NCBI GenBank assembly: GCA_031288005.1 | Contig: JAITSE010000066.1 | Span: forward strand, 1-39,281 | Reading direction: 5' to 3' | DNA: 39,281 bases | Source: Treponema sp. | GTDB lineage: Bacteria > Spirochaetota > Spirochaetia > Treponematales > Breznakiellaceae | Program-made: the position numbers and the translations under genes | Shown here: positions 1-7,304 of the stretch, in pieces | Layout of the letters: each line of letters begins with the position of its first letter | Position numbering within the stretch: the stretch's first letter is position 1 | The notes under the pieces: model-generated | What the model was told of the DNA's origin: nothing | Seen by the model: the letters and a program-made list of their open reading frames with translations, nothing else | Databases searched by the model: none

Positions 1-81
1 TGCAATTTGCTTTGCAAATTGCTTAGGAGTTTTGGGAGCGGCGTCTAAGTTGCGGATATTGTTGTAAGTCCCAAAACTCCC
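1..81. repeat. 81-bp direct repeat, copy 1
   Basis: Bases 1-81 are identical to 488-568. The unit begins with the hairpin GCAATTTGC-ttt-GCAAATTGC and contains a 12-bp inverted repeat, GGAGTTTTGGGA (28-39) against TCCCAAAACTCC (69-80), enclosing a spacer with no obvious symmetry. The start may be cut by the window edge. Confidence 0.9.
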
Positions 82-157
82 CGGATTGGACCCTAAGGAC
101 CGGCCCTGGGGAGAAGCCCGGAAAACCATTGCGGGGAGTTTTGCGGCCCCTGCAATC

Positions 158-283
158 AGAGAAGTTCTGACTACAGTCAGCGAGGTTCTGACTACAGTCA
201 GAGAAGCTCTGACTATAGTCAGCGAGGTTCTGACTACAGTCAGAGAAGCTCTGACTACAGTCAGCGAGGTTCTGACTACAGTC
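158..283. repeat. 21-bp tandem array, six copies
   Basis: Six contiguous 21-bp units begin at 158, 179, 200, 221, 242 and 263. Odd units start agagaag and even units agcgagg, so the higher-order period is 42 bp. A degenerate seventh unit follows at 284. Each unit holds the small palindrome CTGACT-ac-AGTCAG. Since 21 is divisible by three, all frames stay open across the array, which explains the cysteine/serine-rich open frame on the minus strand; I do not consider that a gene. Confidence 0.9.
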
Positions 284-418
284 GGAAAGGCTCTGATTTA
301 GCCCTAAGAATAAATCCGGGGAGTTTTGCGGCCCCTGCAATCAGGCAAAGCTGAGACCGGAGGTCTCAAGATTGCTTAGGGGTTTTCAAGCAGCCCCCAA
401 GGGCCGCTCTGGTCCAAC

Positions 419-470
419 CCGCAAAACTCCTTAGCAAACCGGCGGAGCCGGTTTGCTTGGAGTTTTGCGG
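419..470. repeat. Compound 52-bp palindrome of the AAAACTCC family
   Basis: The outer arms CCGCAAAACTCC (419-430) and GGAGTTTTGCGG (459-470) are perfect complements. Nested inside are the arms GCAAACCGGC (434-443) and GCCGGTTTGC (447-456) around the loop gga. This is the clearest single example of the general design: a conserved frame, a variable stem and a triplet loop. Confidence 0.85.
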
Positions 471-487
471 ATTGTTGTTGGGTGAAG

Positions 488-568
488 TGCAATTTGCTTT
501 GCAAATTGCTTAGGAGTTTTGGGAGCGGCGTCTAAGTTGCGGATATTGTTGTAAGTCCCAAAACTCCC
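488..568. repeat. 81-bp direct repeat, copy 2
   Basis: Identical to bases 1-81. The flanking sequences differ immediately outside the unit, so the copied segment has sharp ends. Confidence 0.9.
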
Positions 569-888
569 AAGGAACCCGCAGGGTTCGCAAAATTCCATAG
601 TCCTAAGGGCTGATTCCCGTGCAACCGCTTGCGCGGTTGCTTAGGAGTTTTGCGGCTCCCAAGGGGTTTTCAAGCGGCCCCCAGGGGCCGTTCTGGTCCA
701 ACCCGCAAAACTCCAAGCAATCAGGCTCCGCCTGATTGCACGGCTCAGGAATACACGGGAATACGTAGAGACCCGCTACGGGACCGGCGGTCCCACGGTT
801 CTCAAGTGCGGGGAGTTTTGCGGACCGCGGTTCTACGAACCGATGGGTCGCTTTGACCCGCAAAGAAGCTCATACTGGTAAGATGTGT

Positions 889-967
889 CAAAAAACTCCT
901 AAGCAAGCCGCTAAGCAAGCCTACGGCTTGCTTAGGCTTGCTTAGCGGCTTGCTTAGGAGTTTTTTG
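889..967. repeat. 33-bp perfect inverted repeat
   Basis: The left arm 889-921 and the right arm 935-967 are perfectly complementary over 33 bp, with a 13-nt loop. The arms start CAAAAAACTCC and end GGAGTTTTTTG. The loop carries an extra GGCTTGCTTA, as if an inner hairpin arm had been duplicated. A transcript of either strand would end the stem in six U residues, so it could act as a bidirectional terminator. Confidence 0.85.
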
Positions 968-1240
968 CCGCCTAAGAAGTTCACATTCACAAAAGGTTCA
1001 AAAACTCCAGGCGGACCGCAGGTCCGCACGGACTACTGTCCGCAGGGTTCCCAAAACTCCCCGCATTGGTTCTCCGGGCTGGTTTGAGACCCTGCGGGTC
1101 TCACAGGCTTCTTTCCGAGGTCTGACCCCTGCAATTTGCGAAGCAAATTGCAGGGTATCAGAGACCCAAGAAACCGCGATTCTACGAACCGGTGGTTTTC
1201 GGGTCTCTGATACCCTGCGGGTCTCTGAGAACAGCCTCCT

Positions 1241-4200
1241 TTAATAATTAGAAGCGACTTTTAGAGTAATATTTTTGTTTACCGGCATGCCGGTGAAGGT
1301 TGATCCCATTCCCCGGAAGGCGTTGCCCCAGTTATTTGTGTTGTCAACGCCGGTGTAGGCGGCAGGTATACTGCCGTAGCCTCTGCCCGCCCGGGGGACT
1401 ATAACCGTAACTGTTTTGGTTACCGCAACATCCCTGAACAGCCAGCTGCCTAGGGCGGGAGCATCCATGCCCAGGACAATATTAAGGCTTTTGGATCCGG
1501 TAGTCTTAAACGCATCCGCGCCAATACTTTTAACCATGGTTAGATTAACTGTCGCAAGAGCCTGACAGACCTCAAAGGCCCTCTCGCCAATACTTTCAGC
1601 GGCGCTTAGGTTAACTGTCGTGAGCGCCAAACACTCTTTAAAGGCATCGGCGCCGACGCTTACAACATGAGGCGCGGAGATTGAAAGAATTCCCTTGCAC
1701 TGCTGGAAGGCCCCATAGCCGATTTCTGTGGCCCCGGGTATGGACACCGTTGTAAGGCGTTCGCATACGGCGAACGCATTCGTGCCGATCTCCTTGACCT
1801 CAGGCAGATCAACCGATTCAAGGTTATAACACTCAGCGAACGCATACTCGGCCACCTCTGTTAACCCGGCGGCGCGCAGGGTTTTGAGATTCTTAAACCA
1901 TACGAATGTTCCATCCGCCTTTGTGGTCCCTTCCCAGTGGTAATTTCCTTTCGGTACGCTTTTCGCTGCGGCGGGAAGAACAAGGCCGATTATGTAATCG
2001 ACTGAGGGCGTACTTTGTCCGGTATAGTAGTTGTAGCTGGCGCCGGCCCTGGGGTTAAATTCCGTGCCGCTTATTTTGCAGGCCGAGAGATCCAGGTTCA
2101 CATATTTCTTCGTGCCGGCTATTATGTTGAATATATCTGCCAGAGCGAATTCTCCCTGGCCTCCTCCCATGGGGCCCATCAGCGGCATACTAATGGGATT
2201 CGCTGCGGTGTTTCCGCCTCCCCGTTCGTTTAGCCAGTCTTTAATCGTCTCCTTGGATATATTTACAGTGAAGGTTCCGGAGGCGGCGCCAATGTTTATG
2301 TCCGTAACTGTTACGGTTAAAGTATTTTCTCCCAGATAATATGGCTCATACCCTGTTACCGTGTAAGAGGAGGGGGATATAAGCGGTGAGCTTAAGTTAC
2401 CAAAGTGTCCTGTTACCTCGATGCTGCTCAGATCCAGGTCTTCGCCAAAAACGTATTTCGTTTTTTTATTTGTTATTTCTATGCGCTGTAGGGTCGTCTG
2501 TGTCTCATATTTGGTTGTGGGCAGTGTGTATATATCGAAGCTGGCTTTTTTGTCCTCCGCCTCCAATGCGTATACGATCACAGTCTCTCGTCCCACGGTG
2601 CCCCTTGCATCAGGCTGACTGAAACCGTACTCCGTCGGGGCAAGCTCTTTTGTTGCCCCGTTAGAAAGAAACCCGGTAACAACAAACCCGTCCAGGGCGC
2701 CTGGGTCAAATAGGCTTTCATCACTATGGAAGGTGATTTTGTTCGGCGGGTATTTTATTGTTATGCCCACTATGACCGGCGCGACTACAGATATATTGAA
2801 GGTTGTGTAGATGACCGAGTTCGCTTTGGAGGTTACGGTCACTACTTTGTCGCCTGCGCTCGTGAGATTATAGCCGCTTAGTGTGTATTCCGCGTCATTA
2901 AGCTTCCCTGTTGTCCCGTTAGACCATGTCGCTGTTATAACCAGACCTGCCGGGTCCAGTTTCTGTTCGCCTGCATAGTATATGGTTCTGGCCGGAGGGA
3001 AGCTTACCGCTATGCTTCTCACGGTCAAAGCCGTCACTTTTACCGTGAAGGTTTTGGTCTTGCCCTCCACGGTTACGCTCACTTTCTGGTTTCCCTGAGT
3101 ATCAGGCTTATACCCGCTTATTGAGCAATTGGAAAGGTCAAAGGACTTTGTCGTTTGGTTAGAGTAAATTCCAGTAACAATCAGGCCGGCCGGGTCCAGG
3201 TCTTCGCCCAGAGCGTATGTCAGTTTTTTTGGGTAGGATGTTATTTCTATGCTTTCCAAGATCGGGGCGGTCACGAATACCGTGAAGCTGGTAGTGATAG
3301 TCGTACCCTTCACGGTTATAACCACAGTTTGTTCCCCCTGGGTGTTTTTGTCATAGCCGGATATCTCGACAACGGTAGGGTCAAGGGATTTTTGTCTTCC
3401 GTCAGACCAGTGTCCTATAACAACGAGGCCGTCCAGCGCCAAGGTTTCACCCGGAGCGTATTGTTGTTTTTTGGGCAAATCTCTTACCTTTATCCTCTCC
3501 AGGATTAACTCTTGCACTTCTACCGGCGTCTTTAAAGACTTAGTGACGTTTGTATTTTTTACGCTTAGGAGCAGGTTCTTTACTCCCGCAGCGCTGGAGT
3601 CATAGCCGCTTATCGTGTAATTTGAGGAGCTGAGGATCCCCTTTGTCCCGTCAGAATATATCCCGGTAACAACAAGGCCGGTCAGGTCCAGCTCCTCATT
3701 TATGGCGAAGTAGATTTCGTATTCTCCACTCAGCTCTATGTCATTCAGGACCACGCCATTCCGGGGGGCCACGGATACCTTAAAACTGGCGCTTATGCTT
3801 GTGTCTTTTATGATTATGTTCGCTGCTTGTTCGCCCACGGTCTGGGGATCATAGCCGCTTATCTCGTATTCCGGGGAGATAAGGGTCCCTATTGTTCCGT
3901 CAGAATATATCCCGGTAACAACAAGGCCGGTCAGGTCCAGTTCTTCGTTTATGGTGTAGCTGGTTTTGTATTCCCCGCTCAGCTCTATGCTTTCCAGGAA
4001 AGCGCCCTCCGGAGGGGCCACGGTTATCTCAAAATCGGCGCTTATGTCTTCCACGGTTATCGTCACTGTTTGGCTGCCTATGGCATAGGGATCATAGCCA
4101 CTTATCTCGTAATTTGGGGAATCAATGACCCCTCTTGACCCGTCAGAATATGTTCCTGTAATAACGAGGCCGGTCAGGTCCAGTTCGTCTTCTATGGTGT

Positions 4201-4363
4201 AATCGACTATGTATTCCCCGCTCAGCTCTATGCTTTTCAGGACCGTGCCTGTTGTTTCTGAGTTTGGGTTTGGGCACGCCGCCAGCAGCAAGGCGCAGGC
4301 CAGAAAAATTGCCGCGCTTAGGCCCGTCAAGACCGGCGCTTTGAGTAATGCTTTAATTTTCAT
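1241..4363 (-). CDS. BspA-like lipoprotein with eight Ig-like repeats and C-terminal LRRs
   Basis: This 1040-residue protein is probably an outer-surface lipoprotein. It opens with a type II signal peptide (Lys-rich n-region, hydrophobic core, lipobox LLAAC with Cys about residue 29). Eight repeats of about 75-80 residues follow, resembling bacterial Ig-like group 3 (Big_3) domains. Each has an IELSGEY-like strand, a GLVVTG-YSDG motif and an ISGYDP motif. Around residue 690 a linker beginning IKDWLNERGGG leads into BspA-type LRR_5 repeats (AFAEC..LESVDLPEV-like units), then a C-terminal tail with NWGNAFRG. The start is supported by a strong GGAGGAG ribosome binding site. It is a paralogue of the next gene, which shares the signal peptide, linker and tail but has half as many Ig units. 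BspA-family proteins are often adhesins; adhesion here is inference. Confidence 0.9.
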   Translation of the reverse strand: MKIKALLKAPVLTGLSAAIFLACALLLAACPNPNSETTGTVLKSIELSGEYIVDYTIEDELDLTGLVITGTYSDGSRGVIDSPNYEISGYDPYAIGSQTVTITVEDISADFEITVAPPEGAFLESIELSGEYKTSYTINEELDLTGLVVTGIYSDGTIGTLISPEYEISGYDPQTVGEQAANIIIKDTSISASFKVSVAPRNGVVLNDIELSGEYEIYFAINEELDLTGLVVTGIYSDGTKGILSSSNYTISGYDSSAAGVKNLLLSVKNTNVTKSLKTPVEVQELILERIKVRDLPKKQQYAPGETLALDGLVVIGHWSDGRQKSLDPTVVEISGYDKNTQGEQTVVITVKGTTITTSFTVFVTAPILESIEITSYPKKLTYALGEDLDPAGLIVTGIYSNQTTKSFDLSNCSISGYKPDTQGNQKVSVTVEGKTKTFTVKVTALTVRSIAVSFPPARTIYYAGEQKLDPAGLVITATWSNGTTGKLNDAEYTLSGYNLTSAGDKVVTVTSKANSVIYTTFNISVVAPVIVGITIKYPPNKITFHSDESLFDPGALDGFVVTGFLSNGATKELAPTEYGFSQPDARGTVGRETVIVYALEAEDKKASFDIYTLPTTKYETQTTLQRIEITNKKTKYVFGEDLDLSSIEVTGHFGNLSSPLISPSSYTVTGYEPYYLGENTLTVTVTDINIGAASGTFTVNISKETIKDWLNERGGGNTAANPISMPLMGPMGGGQGEFALADIFNIIAGTKKYVNLDLSACKISGTEFNPRAGASYNYYTGQSTPSVDYIIGLVLPAAAKSVPKGNYHWEGTTKADGTFVWFKNLKTLRAAGLTEVAEYAFAECYNLESVDLPEVKEIGTNAFAVCERLTTVSIPGATEIGYGAFQQCKGILSISAPHVVSVGADAFKECLALTTVNLSAAESIGERAFEVCQALATVNLTMVKSIGADAFKTTGSKSLNIVLGMDAPALGSWLFRDVAVTKTVTVIVPRAGRGYGSIPAAYTGVDNTNNWGNAFRGMGSTFTGMPVNKNITLKVASNY

Positions 4364-4407
4364 AATAAATCTCCTCCTTCAATTTTCAATCCAGATATGT
4401 TCATGGT

Positions 4408-4441
4408 TTTCCCTATAGGATGACAACGTCATTATGGGAAA
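4408..4441 (-). promoter_or_regulatory. Leader hairpin of the first BspA-like gene
   Basis: A stem in the 5' leader pairs TTTCCC (4408-4413) with GGGAAA (4436-4441). A second stem ATGAC/GTCAT sits inside, with asymmetric internal bulges. It lies about 45 bases upstream of the start codon, in a leader of about 240 nt if the promoter at 4611-4639 is used. I do not recognise a riboswitch class. Confidence 0.4.
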
Positions 4442-4610
4442 CCTGTTTTGGATGAGTCTTTGAAATATTAAGAGAGCAGGCGAAGCGCGGCGGCTTTGAG
4501 AAGGTGAAATTTCAAGATAAGCTAAACCTGTCATTGTCCTGCCCCTGGGTTCATTGCCGCCTCTTTTTCAAAAAATAATAGAGTTGTTGAACAAGTCCAA
4601 TATCGTATCC

Positions 4611-4639
4611 ATAATAAACTACTTGAAAGTAAAAGGCAA
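4611..4639 (-). promoter_or_regulatory. Sigma70-type promoter of the first BspA-like gene
   Basis: Read on the minus strand it is TTGCCT, a 17-bp spacer, then TATTAT. The spacer and surrounding bases closely match the promoter of the paralogous gene at 7251-7279, which strengthens both calls. Transcription would start near 4604. Confidence 0.65.
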
Positions 4640-4660
4640 TGACTTTTTCTTATGCTGTTT

Positions 4661-4677
4661 GACAAACATAGTTTGTC
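4661..4677. repeat. Small inverted repeat upstream of the promoter
   Basis: GACAAAC (4661-4667) and GTTTGTC (4671-4677) form a perfect 7-bp inverted repeat with loop ata. It lies about 20 bases upstream of the -35 box. It could be an operator-like site or part of the 3' end of the preceding gene. Confidence 0.45.
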
Positions 4678-4741
4678 AGGCAAACGCTGAAAAATGCGCG
4701 TTTTGGCGGACTAAACTTTGCCGGACTTTAGCCCGCGGCAA

Positions 4742-4776
4742 GCCCTCCAGGAGGATAGGCATCCTTTCTGGAGGGC
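4742..4776 (-). terminator. Hairpin downstream of the second BspA-like gene
   Basis: Arms GCCCTCCAG and CTGGAGGGC (9 bp) enclose a nested GGAT-AGGC-ATCC stem. It starts eight bases past the stop codon of the 4784-7204 gene. No U-tract follows, so if it terminates transcription it is not a canonical intrinsic terminator. Confidence 0.45.
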
Positions 4777-4783
4777 GGTTCTG

Positions 4784-7204
4784 TTACTGCTGCGTTGTGA
4801 TGGTCAGCGCAATATTGTTGTTCAGCCAGCCGTTACTACAAGCGCTCCCGTTCCAGCCCTTGCCCCGGAATCCGTTGCCCCAATTTTCGGTGTTGGTATC
4901 TGTGGGCCAAGTGCCGTAGCCCGCCGCGCCGGCTGGGACTTTAACCGTAACATTCTTGGAATCAACACCATTGAACAGATTTACATCTACATTGGGTGCA
5001 GCCGCGCCCAGGCTAAGAGTTAAGCTCTTGGCCCCGGTGCTCTTAAACGCCGACTCGCCGATGCTTGTAACCTTGGGCAGGTTCACCGCCGCAAGGTTTG
5101 TGCAGCCGTCAAACGCAAAGCTGCCGATTGATGTAAGCTCCGGCAGGGAAATCGAGACAAGACTCGTGCAGCTTTTGAACGCCTGATAGCCGATGCTTGT
5201 AACCTTGGACAATACCACCGTCGCAAGGCTCTCACAGTAGGAAAACGCATAATCGCCGATTGATGTAACTTCGGGCAGGGAAATCGAGACAAGCTTTCTA
5301 CAGCTCGCGAACGCGGAGCCGATTTCTGTAACCTTGAGCAGGCTCACCGTAGTAAGGCTCCCACAGTTCTCAAACGCATTGCCGCCGATGCTTGTAACCT
5401 TGGGCAGGTTCACCGTAGTAAGGGCAAAACAATCTTCAAACGCATTGTTGCCGATTTCTACAGCCTCTGGCAGTGAAACCGTCTTAAGTTCTCTACAGTC
5501 GGAGAACGCATAGCCGCCAATCTTTGTAACCTTGGGCAGGGTCACCGTCTCAAGGTCTCTGCATGAGCCGAACGCATAGCCGCCAATTTCTACAGCCGCC
5601 GGCAGTGAAACCGTCTTAAATGTACAGTCGGAGAACGCATAGCCGCCAATCTTTGTAACCTTGGGCAGGTCCAGGGTCTCAATGTTCCCACAGCCTACAA
5701 AAGCGTGTTCGCCGATTTCTGTAACATTGGGCAGGTAAATCGAGACAAGTCTCGATCCATAGGAGAACGCATACCTGTTCACTGTTTCTAACCCTGAGGC
5801 GCTCAGGGTCCGGAGGCCTGTAAAGGAGTTGAACGTTGGGGCTGCTTCGCCGATGCCCGCCGCTATGCTTTTCGCCGCGTTGGGAAGCGTCAGGCCGGTA
5901 ATGTACTGGCTGCCGGCTGCGCCGGGGTTGAATTCCGTGCCGCTCATGCCGCAGCCAGAGAGGTCCAGGTCCACGTACTTCGCCGCTTGGTCTATTGCGG
6001 ATAATATATCCGCCAGGCTGATAGCCGCCAGATCAGCCCGCACCGGCAGCGGGATGAGAGCCTCCTGGCCGTTCCCGCCCGTCTGCTTTGTGAGCCAGTC
6101 TTTAATGCTTGCCCAGGGCGTCGTTGCTGTGAAAGAGGCAGTTTTCTCCGAGTCCTTTTTGGTTACGGTTACGGTCTTCTCTCCCAGGGCGTTGGGATCA
6201 TAGCCGCTTATCACATATTTGGAGGGGGCAAGGGTCGCTCTTGTCTCTGTTGTCCCGTCAGAATAGATTCCTGTAACAGTGAGGGCGAGGCTCTCCCCAA
6301 ATTCGTATTCGGGTTTGTTCCCGCTTATTTCTATGCTCTGCAGGACAGCGCCGGGCGGTTCGGCCACGGCTACCGTGAATGAAGCGCTTTTGTCCTCAAA
6401 GGTTACAGTCAAAATCTGCCCACCCACAGCATTGGAATCATAGCCGCTTATCTCGCAATCTTCGAGGTCAATTTGCGCTGTTGTTCCGTCAGACCACGTT
6501 CCTGTTACAACGAGGCCGCTTGGGTCAAGTTCTTCGCCCAGTTCGTATTGGGTTTTGTATTCTCCGCCCAGCGTTATGCTTTGCAGAACCGGTTCGGCCA
6601 CGGATACCGTGAAGGTGGCGCTTTTGCCCTCAAAGGTTATGCTCAGGGTCTGCTCACCCAGGGTATTGGGATCGTAGCCGCTTATCGTGTAATTTGAGGG
6701 GGCAAGGGCCGCTCTTGTCTCTGTTGTCCCGTCAGAATAGATTCCGGTAACAACGAGGCCGCTCGGGTCAAGTTCTTCGCCCAGGACATATTGATTTTTG
6801 TACTCCCCGCTTATTTCTATGCTCTGTAGGACAGCGCTGGCTGGGGCCGCCACGGCTACCGTGAAGGAAGCGCTTTTGCCCTCAAAGATTACAGTCAGGG
6901 TCTGCTCACCCAGGGTATTGGGATCATAGCCGCTTATCCCGTAAGCCGCGGGGTCAAGTTGCGCTGTTGTCCCGTCAGACCACGTTCCTGTTACAACGAG
7001 GCCGCTCGGGTCAAGTTCTTCGCCCAGGACATATTGATTTTTGTACTCCCCGCTTATTTCTATGCTTTCCAGGATCGCTTCGTCCGGCCCCCCTCCCCCG
7101 GAGCTTGGGTTTTTGCACGCCGCCGGCAGCAAGGCGCAGAACAGAAAAATTGCAACGCTTAGGCCCGTCAAAACCGGCGCTTTGAGTAACGCTTTTGTCG
7201 TCAT
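4784..7204 (-). CDS. BspA-like lipoprotein with four Ig-like repeats and a long LRR domain
   Basis: This 806-residue protein is a paralogue of the 1241-4363 product. It has a signal peptide starting MTTKALLKAPVLTGLS and a lipobox LPAAC. Four Big_3-like repeats follow (LQSIEISGEYKNQY..LGEELDP type), then the shared linker IKDWLTKQTGG and about a dozen BspA-type LRR_5 units of about 23 residues (VTSIGxxAFxxCxxLxxVxLP pattern). The tail with NWGNGFRG ends the protein. I start it at 7204, not 49 codons upstream, because the signal peptide then matches the paralogue and a purine-rich AGGGGGG site precedes the ATG. The longer frame would also run through the promoter. Near-identical Ig units (repeats 1 and 2) suggest recent internal duplication. 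Probably surface-exposed; the ligand is unknown. Confidence 0.9.
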   Translation of the reverse strand: MTTKALLKAPVLTGLSVAIFLFCALLPAACKNPSSGGGGPDEAILESIEISGEYKNQYVLGEELDPSGLVVTGTWSDGTTAQLDPAAYGISGYDPNTLGEQTLTVIFEGKSASFTVAVAAPASAVLQSIEISGEYKNQYVLGEELDPSGLVVTGIYSDGTTETRAALAPSNYTISGYDPNTLGEQTLSITFEGKSATFTVSVAEPVLQSITLGGEYKTQYELGEELDPSGLVVTGTWSDGTTAQIDLEDCEISGYDSNAVGGQILTVTFEDKSASFTVAVAEPPGAVLQSIEISGNKPEYEFGESLALTVTGIYSDGTTETRATLAPSKYVISGYDPNALGEKTVTVTKKDSEKTASFTATTPWASIKDWLTKQTGGNGQEALIPLPVRADLAAISLADILSAIDQAAKYVDLDLSGCGMSGTEFNPGAAGSQYITGLTLPNAAKSIAAGIGEAAPTFNSFTGLRTLSASGLETVNRYAFSYGSRLVSIYLPNVTEIGEHAFVGCGNIETLDLPKVTKIGGYAFSDCTFKTVSLPAAVEIGGYAFGSCRDLETVTLPKVTKIGGYAFSDCRELKTVSLPEAVEIGNNAFEDCFALTTVNLPKVTSIGGNAFENCGSLTTVSLLKVTEIGSAFASCRKLVSISLPEVTSIGDYAFSYCESLATVVLSKVTSIGYQAFKSCTSLVSISLPELTSIGSFAFDGCTNLAAVNLPKVTSIGESAFKSTGAKSLTLSLGAAAPNVDVNLFNGVDSKNVTVKVPAGAAGYGTWPTDTNTENWGNGFRGKGWNGSACSNGWLNNNIALTITTQQ

Positions 7205-7250
7205 AATTATTATTTCCCCCCTTTCCTTTGTTAGGATAATAACCGTAATC

Positions 7251-7279
7251 ATAATAAACCATCGGAAAGTAAATGACAA
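7251..7279 (-). promoter_or_regulatory. Sigma70-type promoter of the second BspA-like gene
   Basis: Minus strand: TTGTCA, 17-bp spacer, TATTAT. It gives a leader of about 40 nt. The block from -35 to -10 is conserved with the paralogue's promoter, so the regulatory region was duplicated with the gene. Confidence 0.7.
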
Positions 7280-7304
7280 TAACTTTTTCCGCAATTTAGA
7301 TTTT

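Larger units (their letters stand above)
1..1240. repeat. Gene-free tract of modular hairpin repeats
   Basis: No credible gene lies here; the open frames are low-complexity read-throughs of repeats. The tract is a mosaic of short perfect inverted repeats set between copies of GGAGTTTTG and its complement CAAAACTCC. Examples are GCAATTTGC-ttt-GCAAATTGC (2-22), TGAGACC-gga-GGTCTCA (352-368), GCAACCGC-ttgc-GCGGTTGC (621-640), GGGACC-ggc-GGTCCC (about 780-794) and GAGACCC-tgc-GGGTCTC (about 1085-1101). Most loops are three bases. The same elements recur in other intergenic regions of the window, so this is a dispersed family. Function is unknown. Confidence 0.8.

Noticed and set aside
158..283. 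CRISPR array
   Set aside because: The 21-bp units are contiguous with no unique spacers, and no cas genes are nearby.
23..340. Ser/Cys-rich repeat protein on the minus strand
   Set aside because: It is a translation of the 21-bp tandem array, open only because the unit is divisible by three. No start signals are present and the plus strand is equally open.
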